64,000 nt of DNA from Umezawaea beigongshangensis (GTDB lineage: Bacteria; Actinomycetota; Actinomycetes; Mycobacteriales; Pseudonocardiaceae): NCBI RefSeq assembly GCF_016464305.1, contig NZ_JAEIOJ010000003.1, forward strand, positions 469,719-533,718, read 5' to 3'. A program made the translations under genes and the position numbers. Below the pieces are notes generated by a model. It saw only the letters and a list, made by a program, of their open reading frames with translations. It ran no database searches and was not told the DNA's origin. Shown in pieces: positions 14,712 to 24,624 of the stretch (position 1 is its first letter; each line of letters opens with the position of its first letter).

Positions 14712-17180
14712 TTGAGATCACTGCCCAGACTCGGCCTGGCGGCCACCGCCGCCACCGCCGTGACACTCGCGCTGACCGTGCCGAGTTCGGCCGCCCCGAG
14801 CCAGGACGCGCTGATCGCCGAGGTCTACGGCGGAGGCGGCAACTCGGGGGCGACCCTGACCAGCGACTTCGTGGAGCTGGCCAACCGCGGTGCGGCTCCC
14901 GTGAGCGTGAGCGGCTGGAGCGTGCAGTACCTCTCCGCGTCGCCCGGCCCGACGAGCAGGTGGCAGGTCACGCCGCTCACCGGCTCCGTCGCGCCCGGCG
15001 GGCGCTTCCTCGTCGGCGAGGCCACGGGCACCGGCGGCACGGTCGCCCTGCCGACGCCCGACGCCACCGGCACGATCGCCATGTCGGGCACCAGCGGCAC
15101 GATCGCCCTGGTGGCCGGCGCCGAGGCGCTCACCTGCCTCACCGCCGCTGACTGCGCGGCCGACCCGCGCGTGCGCGACCTCGTCGGCTACGGCAGCGCC
15201 GTCGTGCGCGAGGGCGGGAACGCGCCCGCCGCGTCCAGCGCCAGCGCCGTCGCCCGCGGCAGCGCGCTCACCGACACCGACGACAACGCCACCGACTTCA
15301 CCGCCGGTGCGCCCACGCCGACCAACGCGGCCGGGGACACCGCCGGCGGTCCCGGCCCGGACCCGGACCCGGAGCCCGATCCGGACCCGCAGCCGGGCGA
15401 CAAGCGCGTCCGCGACGTCCAGGGGACGGGCCGGGTGTCGCCGCTGCTCGGCCAGCTGGTCACCGGGGTGCCGGGCACCGTCACCGCCGTGCGCAACAGC
15501 GGTGACGAGGGGTTCTGGATCCAGGACACCGCGGCGGACGGCGACCCGCGCACCAGCGAGGGCGTGTTCGTCTACACCAACGCGCCGGTCACCGGCGTCG
15601 CCCCCGGCGACGCGGTGCTGGTCACCGGCACCGTCGCCGAGTACCGGCCCGGCGGCGCGACCAGCGGCAACCAGACGCTGACCGAGCTGACCGCCGCGAG
15701 GTGGACCGTGTCGTCCAGGGGCAACCCGCTGCCCGCCGCCGAGGTGCTCGACCGCACCACCGTGCCCGACTCCTACGCGCCCGACGCGAACGGCGGCAGC
15801 GTCGAGGGGCTCCCGCTCGACCCCGCCGCGCACGCCCTGGACTTCTACGAGTCCCGCGAGGGCATGCTGCTGCGGGTGGACGACGCGCGCGTGGTCGGCG
15901 CGAGCAACTCCTTCGGCGAGACCTGGATCACCGTCCGGCCCGAGCAGAACCCCAGCAGCAGGGGCGGCACCGTCTACACCGGCTACGACCAGCCGAACAG
16001 CGGCCGACTGAAGATCAACACCACGGGTGCTCCGCTGCCGGTGTCGAACGTGGGCGACGTCCTGCGCGGCACCACCACCGGCGCGCTGGAGTACACGAAC
16101 TTCGGCGGCTACACGCTGTCGGTGATCACGCCCGGCGAGCACGTCTCCGGCGGCATCCAGCCCGAGACCACCAGGGCGGCGAGGCAGAGCGAGCTGTCCG
16201 TCGCCACCTACAACGTGGAGAACCTGGCCGCCACCAACGACCGGGCGAAGTTCGACCGGCTCGGCGCGGCCGTCGTGCGCAACCTGAGCAGCCCGGACGT
16301 GGTGGTGCTGGAGGAGATCCAGGACGACAACGGCGCGGTCGACGACGGCACGGTCGCCGCCGGTGGCACGCTCGCGAAGTTCGTGGACGCGATCGTCGCG
16401 GCGGGCGGGCCGCGCTACTCGGCGCGCCAGATCGACCCGCAGAACAAGACCGACGGCGGTGAGCCGGGCGGCAACATCCGGGTGGCGTTCCTGTTCAACC
16501 CGGCGCGGGTGTCCTTCGTGGACCGCCCCGGCGGCGACGCGACCACGCCCGTGTCGGTCGTCGAGCAGCGCGGTCGTGCCGCGCTGTCCGTCTCACCGGG
16601 ACGGATCGACCCCGCCAACCCGGCGTGGGCCAACAGCCGCAAGCCGCTCGCCGGTGAGTTCGTCTTCCGCGGGCGCACGGTGTTCGTGGTGGGCAACCAC
16701 TTCAACTCCAAGGGCGGCGACCAGCCGATGCACGGCGTCGTCCAGCCGCCGGTGCGCAGCTCCGAGGTGCAGCGGCAGCAGCAGGCGGCGACGCTGCGCG
16801 CGTTCGTGGACTCCGTGCAGAAGATCGACCGGGGCGCGAACGTCGTGCTCGCCGGTGACGTCAACGACTACCAGTTCTCGCCCGCGGTGCGGACGCTGAC
16901 GGCGGGTGGCGCGGTGGTCGACCTGATCGACACCCTGCCCGAGAACGAGCGGTACGGCTACGTCTTCGAGGGCAACTCGCAGGTGCTGGACCACATCTTC
17001 CTGAGCCGCAACGTCACGCGGTTCGACTACGACGTGGTGCACGTCAACGCCGAGTTCGCCGACCAGGCCAGCGATCACGACCCCCAGGTGCTGCGGATGC
17101 GTCCGAGCACGGGCAACGCCCACCTGGACGAGCTGGTCTTCTGCCTGGAGGACCTGACCGACCGCCTGCCCCGCCCCTGA
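14712..17180 (+). CDS. Secreted lamin-tail-domain endonuclease/exonuclease/phosphatase-family nuclease
   Basis: 822 residues from TTG 14712, with Shine-Dalgarno GGAGG at 14702-14706. A signal peptide (about 1-28) is followed by a lamin-tail domain (ALIAEVYGGGGNSGATLTSD, VELANRGAAPVSVSGWSVQY), an Asp-Pro linker (PDPDPEPDPDPQP), an OB-like region, and the EEP catalytic domain with YNVENL, EEIQDDNG, NHFNSKGGD, LAGDVNDYQFSP and the final SDHDPQ. This is the architecture of ExeM/NucH-like extracellular DNases that need divalent metal. It should digest DNA or phosphoesters outside the cell. A short extra tail after the domain ends the protein. The SOS box upstream suggests DNA-damage control, which is inference. 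Confidence 0.85.
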   Translation: MRSLPRLGLAATAATAVTLALTVPSSAAPSQDALIAEVYGGGGNSGATLTSDFVELANRGAAPVSVSGWSVQYLSASPGPTSRWQVTPLTGSVAPGGRFLVGEATGTGGTVALPTPDATGTIAMSGTSGTIALVAGAEALTCLTAADCAADPRVRDLVGYGSAVVREGGNAPAASSASAVARGSALTDTDDNATDFTAGAPTPTNAAGDTAGGPGPDPDPEPDPDPQPGDKRVRDVQGTGRVSPLLGQLVTGVPGTVTAVRNSGDEGFWIQDTAADGDPRTSEGVFVYTNAPVTGVAPGDAVLVTGTVAEYRPGGATSGNQTLTELTAARWTVSSRGNPLPAAEVLDRTTVPDSYAPDANGGSVEGLPLDPAAHALDFYESREGMLLRVDDARVVGASNSFGETWITVRPEQNPSSRGGTVYTGYDQPNSGRLKINTTGAPLPVSNVGDVLRGTTTGALEYTNFGGYTLSVITPGEHVSGGIQPETTRAARQSELSVATYNVENLAATNDRAKFDRLGAAVVRNLSSPDVVVLEEIQDDNGAVDDGTVAAGGTLAKFVDAIVAAGGPRYSARQIDPQNKTDGGEPGGNIRVAFLFNPARVSFVDRPGGDATTPVSVVEQRGRAALSVSPGRIDPANPAWANSRKPLAGEFVFRGRTVFVVGNHFNSKGGDQPMHGVVQPPVRSSEVQRQQQAATLRAFVDSVQKIDRGANVVLAGDVNDYQFSPAVRTLTAGGAVVDLIDTLPENERYGYVFEGNSQVLDHIFLSRNVTRFDYDVVHVNAEFADQASDHDPQVLRMRPSTGNAHLDELVFCLEDLTDRLPRP

Positions 17181-17187
17181 CCGGACC

Positions 17188-17217
17188 GCACGGGGGTCAC
17201 CGCGGTGACCCCCGTGC
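17188..17217 (+). terminator. Terminator after the nuclease gene
   Basis: A perfect 30-nt palindrome containing CACGGGGGTCACCG and its complement, directly after the nuclease stop codon. Confidence 0.7.
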
Positions 17218-17242
17218 GCGGCGACACGGCCCCGGAACGCGG

Positions 17243-17277
17243 CAGAGGCCCCGGCACACGCGGTGCCGGGGCCTCTG
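17243..17277 (-). terminator. Terminator of the minus-strand tRNA-Ser
   Basis: 15-bp arms (17243-17257 and 17263-17277), loop ACGCG, placed 5 bp beyond the 3' end of the convergent tRNA. Confidence 0.7.
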
Positions 17278-17282
17278 ATCTG

Positions 17283-17367
17283 CGGAGGATACGGGATTTG
17301 AACCCGTGAGGGGGTTAACCCAACACGATTTCCAGTCGTGCGCACTAGGCCACTATGCGAATCCTCC
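17283..17367 (-). tRNA. tRNA-Ser(GGA)
   Basis: 85-nt tRNA read on the minus strand. Acceptor GGAGGAT (17367-17361) pairs with ATCCTCC at the 3' end, the discriminator is G, and the anticodon loop CTGGAAA gives anticodon GGA (serine UCC/UCU). A long serine-type variable arm and GGTTCAAAT T-loop are present. CCA is not encoded. Confidence 0.95.
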
Positions 17368-17464
17368 GTCGCCGAGACTACCGGAGGGGGTGGCGCTGCT
17401 CCAAAACGGGTGGCCGCCCGTCTGTCCCGCCCGCCCCCCGCGCCGGGAGTCCGCACGGACTCGC

Positions 17465-17470
17465 TACACT
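17465..17470 (+). promoter_or_regulatory. -10 TACACT for the SRP RNA
   Basis: TACACT lies 7 nt upstream of the 5' end of the paired SRP RNA helix, the right distance for initiation at 17477. No good -35 is seen. Confidence 0.45.
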
Positions 17471-17476
17471 GGACTC

Positions 17477-17562
17477 GGACCTCGTGCGGCACACATCTCG
17501 CGAACCTCCCCAGGGCCGGAAGGCAGCAAGGATAAGCGGGCTCTGGTGGGTGCACGGGGTCC
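17477..17562 (+). ncRNA. ffs: Signal recognition particle RNA, small bacterial (4.5S-like) type
   Basis: The conserved domain IV loop GGCCGGAAGGCAGCAAGG (about 17514-17531) is the Ffh-binding site of SRP RNA. The terminal helix pairs GGACCTCGTGC (17477-17487) with GCACGGGGTCC (17552-17562) across all 11 positions, counting one G-U pair. It lies just before dnaX, its usual actinobacterial position. With Ffh it targets nascent membrane and secreted proteins. The 3' end could extend a few bases into CCTTTCG. Confidence 0.92.
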
Positions 17563-17586
17563 CCTTTCGTCGTCGGGGCCTGCCGG

Positions 17587-17592
17587 TACTGT
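17587..17592 (+). promoter_or_regulatory. -10 TACTGT, leaderless start of dnaX
   Basis: TACTGT ends 7 nt before GTG 17600 with no ribosome-binding site, so dnaX may be transcribed as a leaderless mRNA independent of SRP RNA. Confidence 0.4.
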
Positions 17593-17599
17593 CTCCCGC

Positions 17600-19645
17600 G
17601 TGGCGCTGGCCCTCTACCGCAAGTACCGACCGGCCTCCTTCTCCGAGGTGGTCGGGCAGGAGCACGTCACCGAGCCGTTGCGCACGGCGCTGGCGTCGGG
17701 GCGGGTGAACCACGCCTACCTGTTCTCCGGGCCGCGCGGCTGCGGCAAGACGTCCAGCGCGCGCATCATGGCGCGCTCGCTGAACTGCGTGCAGGGCCCC
17801 ACGCCGGACCCGTGCGGCGAGTGCAACTCGTGCGTCGGTCTCGCGCCCAACGGCCCCGGCAGCGTCGACGTCGTCGAGCTGGACGCGGCGAGCCACGGTG
17901 GTGTGGACGACGCCCGCGAGCTGCGCGACAAGGCGTTCTTCGCCCCGGCCGAGTCCCGCTACCGGGTGTTCATCATCGACGAGGCCCACATGGTCACGAC
18001 GCAGGGCTTCAACGCCCTGCTCAAGATCGTGGAGGAGCCGCCGGAGCACCTGATCTTCGTCTTCGCGACGACGGAGCCGGAGAAGGTCCTGCCGACGATC
18101 CGCTCGCGCACGCACCACTACCCCTTCCGGCTGATCCCGCCCGGCGCGATGCGCTCCCTGCTGGAGCGGAACTGCGCGGCCGAGGGCGTGCAGGTCGCCG
18201 CGCCGGTGTTCCCGCTGGTCATCCGGGCCGGTGGCGGCTCGGCCCGCGACACCCAGTCCGTCATGGACCAGCTGCTGTCGGGCGCCGGGCCCGAGGGAGT
18301 GACCTACGACCGCGCCGTGTCGCTGCTCGGCGTCACGGACGTGGCGCTGATCGACGACGTGGTCAACGGCCTCGCGACGGGTGACGGGGCCGCGGTCTTC
18401 GGCACGGTCGACCGTCTCGTGGAGGCCGGTCACGACCCGCGCCGCTTCGCCTCCGACCTGCTCGACCGGCTGCGCGACCTCGTGCTGATCAGGGCCGTGC
18501 CGGACGCCGCCGAACGCGGGCTGGTGTCCGCGCCGGAGGACGAGGTGGCGACGATGGTGGCGCAGGCCGAGCAGATCGGCCCCGCGACGCTGTCCCGCTA
18601 CGCCGAGATCGTCCACCAGGGCCTCACCGACATGCGGGGGGCCACGGCCGCCCGCCTGGTGCTGGAGCTGGTCTGCGCCCGCATGATGCTGCCGGCGGCC
18701 GACGAGTCGGAGGCAGCGCTGCTCCAGCGCGTCGAGCGGCTGGAGCGCCGGACGACGTCGGCCCAGATGGCTCCCGGCGACGTCGCCGCCGAGTCGCGGC
18801 CCGCGTTCCAGCGACCCTCCCGGCGCGGCCCGGAGCCCGAGCCGGTCGCGCCCGTGCGGGAGGCTCCCGCGCAGGTCCCGGAACCCGCGCGGCCCGCGCC
18901 CGTCGCACCGCCGCCGGTCGCCGCGCCAGCACCGGTCGTGCCAGCGCCCGTCGCGGCCGCACCCGCGGTGTCTGCCGTGCCCGCGGTGTCTGCCGTGCCC
19001 GCGGTGCCCGCCGCGCCCGTGTCCGCCGCACCCGTCGCCGAGCCCGTCGCCGACGCGGCGACCGGGGCCCTCGACGCGGCCGGTCTGCGCCGCAGGTGGT
19101 CGGAGCTGCTGGGCGCGGTGCGCGCCAGCAGCCGCAGCACCGAGGCGATGCTGACCAACGCCACCGTCACCGCGGTCGACGGCACCACCGTCACGATCGG
19201 TCACACCTCGGCCCCGCTGGCCCGCCGGCTCGCCGAGCCGCGCAACGCCGAGGCCATCTCCAAGGCGCTGACGGCGGTGTTCGGCGGCACCTGGCAGGTC
19301 CTGTGCGTGCACGCCGAGCCGGGGTCGGCCGGAGCGCGGCCCGCGGCACCGGTGAAGCAGCGCGCCGCCGCCCCCACCAGGCCCAGCCAGGCCGGGCGGG
19401 CGGCGCAGGAGCCGCAGTCGTCGTCGCAGCGCCCGCGCTCGGCGGCCGACGACGTGCCCCCGCCGCCGGAGCCGCCCGAGCCCGACGACCCCCTCCCGCC
19501 GGAGCCGGTGGACGAGGAGGAGATGCTCGCCGAGGCCGCGCGCCCGACCGAACCGGGCGACGAGGGGGAGAAGCACGACCCCGAGGCCGTGATGCTGAAG
19601 CTGCTCGCCGACGAACTGGGCGCCAGGCCGATCAAGTCGAAGTGA
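17600..19645 (+). CDS. dnaX: DNA polymerase III subunit gamma/tau
   Basis: 681 residues from GTG 17600 (MALALYRKYRPASF is the family start). Walker A GPRGCGKT (44-51), the zinc finger Cys63/72/75/78, and Walker B IIDEAH identify the clamp-loader ATPase that loads the beta clamp and organises the replisome. Domain III follows. The C-terminal third is a Pro/Ala/Val-rich linker containing short repeats (AVSAVPAVSAVP), a tau-like domain beginning LRRRWSELLGAV, and another acidic Pro-rich tail. No A-rich frameshift site for a short gamma form is visible. Confidence 0.93.
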   Translation: MALALYRKYRPASFSEVVGQEHVTEPLRTALASGRVNHAYLFSGPRGCGKTSSARIMARSLNCVQGPTPDPCGECNSCVGLAPNGPGSVDVVELDAASHGGVDDARELRDKAFFAPAESRYRVFIIDEAHMVTTQGFNALLKIVEEPPEHLIFVFATTEPEKVLPTIRSRTHHYPFRLIPPGAMRSLLERNCAAEGVQVAAPVFPLVIRAGGGSARDTQSVMDQLLSGAGPEGVTYDRAVSLLGVTDVALIDDVVNGLATGDGAAVFGTVDRLVEAGHDPRRFASDLLDRLRDLVLIRAVPDAAERGLVSAPEDEVATMVAQAEQIGPATLSRYAEIVHQGLTDMRGATAARLVLELVCARMMLPAADESEAALLQRVERLERRTTSAQMAPGDVAAESRPAFQRPSRRGPEPEPVAPVREAPAQVPEPARPAPVAPPPVAAPAPVVPAPVAAAPAVSAVPAVSAVPAVPAAPVSAAPVAEPVADAATGALDAAGLRRRWSELLGAVRASSRSTEAMLTNATVTAVDGTTVTIGHTSAPLARRLAEPRNAEAISKALTAVFGGTWQVLCVHAEPGSAGARPAAPVKQRAAAPTRPSQAGRAAQEPQSSSQRPRSAADDVPPPPEPPEPDDPLPPEPVDEEEMLAEAARPTEPGDEGEKHDPEAVMLKLLADELGARPIKSK

Positions 19646-19735
19646 CGGCCGTCGCGCCCCGGTGCCGCGCGGGACGACCGCGTGCCCGGCGCGACTACGC
19701 TGGAGCCGGCGGCAGAACCGACGAGAGGAACCGCG

Positions 19736-20074
19736 GTGCAACCCGGTCAGCCCAACATGCAGCAGATCCTCCAGCAGGCGCAGAAGATGCAGCAGCAGCT
19801 AGCTGAGGCACAGCAGGCGCTCGCGGACGCCGAGGTCACGGGCACGGCCGGTGGCGGTCTGGTGACGGCGGTGGTGTCCGGCGGCGGCGAGCTGAAGACT
19901 CTCACCATCGACCCGAAGGTCGTGGACCCCGACGACACGGAGACCCTCGCGGACCTCGTCGTCGCCGCGGTGCGCGACGCCAACCGCGCGGCGCAGGAGC
20001 TGGCGGCGCAGAAGATGGGCCCGCTCGCGGGCGGGCTGGGCGACATGGGCGGCCTCGGCGGCCTGCTCGGCTGA
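19736..20074 (+). CDS. ybaB: YbaB/EbfC family nucleoid-associated protein
   Basis: 112 residues from GTG 19736, preceded by GAGAGGA (19723-19729). The coiled helix [21 protein letters not shown], the [27 protein letters not shown] core and the terminal [15 protein letters not shown] tail are typical. The protein forms tweezer-like dimers that bind DNA. It is conserved between dnaX and recR and likely works in DNA repair or chromosome organisation with RecR. Confidence 0.92.
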   Translation: MQPGQPNMQQILQQAQKMQQQLAEAQQALADAEVTGTAGGGLVTAVVSGGGELKTLTIDPKVVDPDDTETLADLVVAAVRDANRAAQELAAQKMGPLAGGLGDMGGLGGLLG

Positions 20075-20087
20075 TCCCCGCTCCGGT

Positions 20088-20125
20088 CACCGGCGGCCCG
20101 CGGCACGCGCCGCGGGCCGCCGGTG
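20088..20125 (+). terminator. Stem-loop between ybaB and recR
   Basis: A 17-bp perfect stem (20088-20104 and 20109-20125), loop ACGC, no T run. It may terminate or attenuate, since recR follows on the same strand within 34 bp. Confidence 0.5.
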
Positions 20126-20158
20126 CGACCGACCACTCCGATCACAGACGGGACGCGG

Positions 20159-20767
20159 ATGTACGAGGGTCCGGTACAGGACTTGATCGACGAGCTCGGC
20201 CGGTTGCCGGGCGTCGGTCCCAAGAGCGCGCAGCGCATCGCCTTCCACCTGCTGGCGGCCGACCCGGCCGACATCGGGAAGTTGCAGGACGCCCTGCAGA
20301 AGGTGAAGGACGGCGTGGTGTTCTGCGACGTCTGCGGCAACGTCTCGGCCGAGACGACCTGCCGGATCTGCCGCGACCCGCGCCGCGACCCGTCGGTGGT
20401 GTGCGTGGTGGAGGAGCCGAAGGACGTCCTCGCGGTGGAGCGCACCCGCGAGTTCAAGGGCCGCTACCACGTGCTGGGCGGCGCGCTGGACCCGCTGTCC
20501 GGCGTCGGCCCCGACCAGCTCCGCATCCGCCAGCTGCTGACCCGGATGTCGACCCGCACCGACGGCCAGGACATCACCGAGATCATCATCGCCACCGACC
20601 CGAACACCGAGGGCGAGGCGACTGCGACCTACCTCGTGCGGATGCTGCGCGACTTCCCCGGCCTCGCGGTGACCCGGCTCGCGTCGGGCCTGCCGATGGG
20701 CGGAGACCTGGAGTTCGCCGACGAGCTGACGCTGGGCCGCGCGCTGTCCGGCCGCCGCTCGATGTGA
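20159..20767 (+). CDS. recR: Recombination mediator RecR
   Basis: 202 residues from ATG 20159. The helix-hairpin-helix [19 protein letters not shown] (14-32), four-Cys zinc finger (Cys56, 59, 68, 71) and Toprim domain ([25 protein letters not shown]) are all present. With RecO and RecF it loads RecA on gapped DNA. Its TGA overlaps the next gene's GTG. Confidence 0.95.
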   Translation: MYEGPVQDLIDELGRLPGVGPKSAQRIAFHLLAADPADIGKLQDALQKVKDGVVFCDVCGNVSAETTCRICRDPRRDPSVVCVVEEPKDVLAVERTREFKGRYHVLGGALDPLSGVGPDQLRIRQLLTRMSTRTDGQDITEIIIATDPNTEGEATATYLVRMLRDFPGLAVTRLASGLPMGGDLEFADELTLGRALSGRRSM

Positions 20768-21303
20768 CCGACCTCGTCGCGGCGGTGCTCGCCGCACCAC
20801 CGAGGCTGGGCGCGGTGCGGCTGGTCGCCGTGGACGGGCCGTCCGGCGCCGGCAAGAGCACGGTCGCCGCGAGGCTCGCGGCCGACCTGCCGGTGCGCAC
20901 GGTGCTCGTCCCCACCGACCACTTCGCCACCTGGGACGACCCGGTGTCGTGGTGGCCGACGCTGCGCGACGGCGTCCTGGAGCCCCTGTCCCGCGGGGAG
21001 GCGGGCCGCTACCAGCGCGTGGTGTGGCCGAACGGCTTCCCGGAGCCCGGTGAGCACATCACCGTGGAGCCGCCCGAGGTGCTCGTCGTCGAGGGCGTGT
21101 CCGCCGCCCGCCGGTCGATCGCCGAGAAGCTGTCGCTCGCGGTGTTCGTGGAGCTGGACGACCCGCTGGTGCGACTGGAGCGGGCCGTGCGGCGCGACGG
21201 CGAGGGCAGCCGCGAGCACCTGCGGCGCTGGCAGGACTTCGAGCGGGGCTGGTTCGCGGTGGACGACCCGCGCTCGCGCGCCGACGTCGTGGTCACCGCC
21301 TGA
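20764..21303 (+). CDS. Uridine-kinase-like P-loop kinase
   Basis: 179 residues from GTG 20764. Walker [10 protein letters not shown] near residue 25, a [14 protein letters not shown] segment, and [12 protein letters not shown] with a C-terminal [10 protein letters not shown] lid resemble uridine/phosphoribulokinase-family enzymes. The substrate may be a nucleoside or another small alcohol; the family is often annotated only as (d)CMP/uridine kinase-like. It overlaps recR by 4 nt. It converges on the AfsR-type gene with only 6 bp between the stop codons. Confidence 0.75.
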   Translation: MTDLVAAVLAAPPRLGAVRLVAVDGPSGAGKSTVAARLAADLPVRTVLVPTDHFATWDDPVSWWPTLRDGVLEPLSRGEAGRYQRVVWPNGFPEPGEHITVEPPEVLVVEGVSAARRSIAEKLSLAVFVELDDPLVRLERAVRRDGEGSREHLRRWQDFERGWFAVDDPRSRADVVVTA

Positions 21304-21309
21304 CGCCGG

Positions 21310-24300
21310 TCAGCGCCGGTTGCCCGTCACACCCTCGACCGTGCCGCGCAGCACGTGCGCGTCGGGCGTGCCGACCTCGGTGAACACCTCCAGCGCGCCC
21401 GACCAGGCGCGCAGCGCCGCCTCCCGGTCCCCGGCGGCCAGCAGCGCGTCCCCGGCCAGCCACGCCGCCTGCGCGTGCACGAGCCGCTGGCCGCTGCGCT
21501 CGCTGAGCTCCTCGGCGCGGCGCGCGCGGTCCAGCGCCTCGTCGACGTCGCCCAGTTCGAGCCGCACGCGCCCGAGCAGCACCAGCACGTCCGTCTCGGC
21601 GAGCCGCAACCGGGCCCGGCCGGTCGCCTCCCACGCCTGCGTGGCCAGCAGCAGCGCCTCCTCCGGGTCACCCGCCGCGAGCCGGGTCCACGCCAGGCCG
21701 CGCCGGGCGTTGCACGCGCCGAACGCGTAGCTCGACTCCTCGGCCAGCCGCAGCGCCTCCCCGTGGCACGTCGCGGCCTCGTCGCCGCGCCCGGCCAGGG
21801 TCAGCGCCTCGCCGAGCACGTTGTTCGCGTCGCACACGCCCTTCTGGTTGCCGATGTCGGCGGCGATGGTCCTGGCACGGGTGGCCTCGGTGATCGCCTC
21901 GTCGTAGTCGCCGCGCATGATGTGCACGACCGCCATGCCCTCGTGCGGCAGGTGGCTGAAGATCCGCGCCGACGCGCGCTCGTAGAGGGCGCCCGCGCGG
22001 CGGAACATCTCCGCGGCCTCGGCCGGTCGCCCGCGCAGCGCGTGCACCTCGCCCAGCGCGCGCACGCTGTTGGCCTGCGTCACCCACACCCCGAGCCGCG
22101 TGCCGACCGCCAGCGACCCCTCGAACGCCCCGGCCGCCCGGTCGAGCTGACCGAGCTGGAGGTACACGCCGCCGAGGTTGAACAGGGCGACCGCCTCGCG
22201 CTGGTGCGCGCCGATCCGGCGGGTGATCACCAGCGCGTGCTCCAGGTGCTCCGCCGCCTGCTCCAGCTCGCCCAGGTCGATGTGGACCGTGCCGAGGTTG
22301 GACAGCAGCGCGGCCTCCGCCTCGGGCACCCCGGCGCGCTCCAGCAGCGGCACGGCCCTGCGGTAGTGCTCCAGGGCGGTGAGCTGGCGGCCGATGGCCC
22401 AGAACAGCGTGCCCAGCGAGCTGAGCATCGCGACCTGTCCCACCGGGTCGTCGACGTCCTGCGCCGCGCGCAGCCCCGCCTTGGCGGTCGTCAGCCACTC
22501 CGCTGGCAGGCCCTGCGTGTAGAAGTAGCCGCGCAGGGCGTCGGCGAGCTGCCAGGACCCCCGCTGGTCGCTCTGGGCGGCTTCCCCGACGAGCGCCACG
22601 AGGTTCGCCCGCTCGGCGTCGAGCCACGCCTTGGCCTCCAGGTGGGAGCTGAACGTGCGCGGCGCCAGCCCCTCGGACTCCGGCGGGCGCGGCAGCCGCA
22701 GCATGGTCGTCTTCATCGCGGTCGTCGCGTTGTCCACCGACCGCACGCTCCACTGCACCAGCCGCTCGAACGCCGCGGCGGCCTCCTGCGCGGTCCGCTC
22801 GGCGTGCAGCCGCGCGGCGGCGTACTCGCGCAGCAGGTCGTGGAACTGGTAGCGGTTCGGCGCGTGGTCGTCGACGAGGTTCGCCGCCGCGAGCCGGTCC
22901 AGCCCGCGCCGGGCCTGCTGGGTGGTGAGCCGGGTGATGGCCGCCGCCACGTCGGGCGTGATGTCCGTGCCCGGCACGACGCTGAGCAGCCGGAACAGGT
23001 GCGCCAGCTCGGGAGGCAGCGCCGCGTAGGACAGGTCGAACGCCACGTGCACCGCGATCCGCTCGTCGCCGTCCACGGCCAGCGCGGCGAGCCGGTTGCC
23101 CGCGCGCAGCTCCTCGGCGTACTCGGCGATCGTCGTGTCGGGGCGGCTCATCAGGTTGGCGGCGGCGATGCGCAGCGCCAGCGGCAGGTGGGCGCACAGC
23201 TCGGCGAGGGCGTCGGCGGCCTCGGGCTGCGCCTCCACCAGGTCGCGGCCGAGCATCCCGGCCAGCAGCGCCCGCGCCTCCCGCACGTCGAGCACGTCGA
23301 GCCGCACGTTGCTGGCCGCGTGGCTCACGGCGAGCTCGCGCAGGGTGTCGCGGCTGGTCACCAGCACCGCGCAGCCCTGCGAGCCGGGCAGCCGGGTCAG
23401 AGCGGACACGGCCTGCGGACCGGGCAGCAGCGGACGGATCTGCTCGGCCGTCGCGGCGTTGTCCAGGACGAGCAGCACGCGGCGCCCGGTGAGCCGCTCC
23501 CGGAACATCGCCTCCTGCTCGTCCTGGTCCAGCGGGATCGACTCGGCGGCCACGCCCAGCGCCCGCAGGAACCTCGGCAGCACGTCGACGGCGCTCAGCG
23601 GCGGGCCGGGCGCGTACCCGCGCAGGTTCACGTAGAGCTGGCCGTCGGGGAACCGCGCCCGCAGGCGGTGCGCGCAGTGCACGGCCAGCGCCGTCTTGCC
23701 CACACCGGGCGGCCCGGCGAGCGCCACCACGGGCACGTTCTGCGCCGTGAGCAGCAGCGCCTCGACCAGCCGCGCGGCCCGGTCGCGGCCGACGAAGTCC
23801 CCGATGTCGGCCGGCAGCTGCGACGGCACCGCCCGTTCCGGTCCCGCGACCCGCGCGACGACGGCGGCGCGTTCCAGGAACGGCTCACCGCGCAGGACCT
23901 GCGCGTGCGCGGCGCGCAGCTCGTCGCCGGGGTCGATGCCCAGGTCGTCGGCCAGCAGCCGGGACACCCGGTCGAACGCCGTCAGCGCCTCGTCCCGCCT
24001 GCCGCTGCGGTGCAGGGCCAGCACGAGCTGCGCCCAGAACCGCTCGCGCAGCGGGTGCTGGGAGGTCAGGGCGGTCAGCTCGGGCACGAGCAGCGCGTGC
24101 AGGCCGAGCTCCAGGTCGACGCCGATGCGGCGCTCCAGGGCGTGCAGCCGCCGCTCGTCCAGGCGCGGCACCTCGTCGCGGTGCAGCACCTGCGACGGCA
24201 CGTCGACCATCGCGGGGCCGCGCCACAGGCCGAGCGCCGCGCTGAACGCGGCCGCCGCCGCCGTGAGGTTGCCCGCGGCGAGGTCCTGCTCGCCCTGCTC

Positions 24301-24624
24301 GACCAGCGGACCGAAGCGGGCGAGGTCGAGGGTGCGCTCGTCCACGTCGACCAGGTAGCCGTCGGGCACCGTGCGGATCGGCACGGCGGGACCGAGCGCC
24401 TGGCGCAGCCGCATCACGTAGGTCTGGAGGGTGCCGCGGTACCTGGCGGGCGGGTCGTCGCCCCACACGTGGACCGCCAGCTCGTCCACGGACACCGCCG
24501 CGCCGGCCCGCAGGAGCAGGGAGACGAGCAGCGCGCGGTGCCGTCCTGCCCGGACGGGCAGCTCCTCGCCGTTCACCAGCACCTGGAGCGGGCCCAGGAC
24601 CCCGAACTCCAGCTGCGTGCTCAT
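21310..24624 (-). CDS. AfsR/SARP-family transcriptional regulator with NB-ARC and TPR domains
   Basis: 1,104 residues from ATG 24624, preceded by GGAGGT. Order: OmpR-like winged helix (about 1-93, EFGVLGPLQVLVNGEEL, GTLQTYVMRLRQALG), bacterial transcriptional activation domain (95-250), NB-ARC ATPase with Walker A GPPGVGKT (304-311) and VLLVLDNAATAEQIRPLLPG, a winged-helix stretch, and TPR repeats from about 680 to 1,080. In streptomycetes such STAND-type regulators integrate signals to switch on secondary metabolism or development. The target is unknown. Divergent from it is a peptide-binding lipoprotein gene, a plausible target. No biosynthetic cluster is present in this window. Confidence 0.9.
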   Translation of the reverse strand: MSTQLEFGVLGPLQVLVNGEELPVRAGRHRALLVSLLLRAGAAVSVDELAVHVWGDDPPARYRGTLQTYVMRLRQALGPAVPIRTVPDGYLVDVDERTLDLARFGPLVEQGEQDLAAGNLTAAAAAFSAALGLWRGPAMVDVPSQVLHRDEVPRLDERRLHALERRIGVDLELGLHALLVPELTALTSQHPLRERFWAQLVLALHRSGRRDEALTAFDRVSRLLADDLGIDPGDELRAAHAQVLRGEPFLERAAVVARVAGPERAVPSQLPADIGDFVGRDRAARLVEALLLTAQNVPVVALAGPPGVGKTALAVHCAHRLRARFPDGQLYVNLRGYAPGPPLSAVDVLPRFLRALGVAAESIPLDQDEQEAMFRERLTGRRVLLVLDNAATAEQIRPLLPGPQAVSALTRLPGSQGCAVLVTSRDTLRELAVSHAASNVRLDVLDVREARALLAGMLGRDLVEAQPEAADALAELCAHLPLALRIAAANLMSRPDTTIAEYAEELRAGNRLAALAVDGDERIAVHVAFDLSYAALPPELAHLFRLLSVVPGTDITPDVAAAITRLTTQQARRGLDRLAAANLVDDHAPNRYQFHDLLREYAAARLHAERTAQEAAAAFERLVQWSVRSVDNATTAMKTTMLRLPRPPESEGLAPRTFSSHLEAKAWLDAERANLVALVGEAAQSDQRGSWQLADALRGYFYTQGLPAEWLTTAKAGLRAAQDVDDPVGQVAMLSSLGTLFWAIGRQLTALEHYRRAVPLLERAGVPEAEAALLSNLGTVHIDLGELEQAAEHLEHALVITRRIGAHQREAVALFNLGGVYLQLGQLDRAAGAFEGSLAVGTRLGVWVTQANSVRALGEVHALRGRPAEAAEMFRRAGALYERASARIFSHLPHEGMAVVHIMRGDYDEAITEATRARTIAADIGNQKGVCDANNVLGEALTLAGRGDEAATCHGEALRLAEESSYAFGACNARRGLAWTRLAAGDPEEALLLATQAWEATGRARLRLAETDVLVLLGRVRLELGDVDEALDRARRAEELSERSGQRLVHAQAAWLAGDALLAAGDREAALRAWSGALEVFTEVGTPDAHVLRGTVEGVTGNRR

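Noticed and set aside
17477..17562. Coding sequence through the SRP RNA joined to dnaX
   Set aside because: The conserved SRP loop and the complete terminal helix show that it is RNA. The dnaX family start is GTG 17600.
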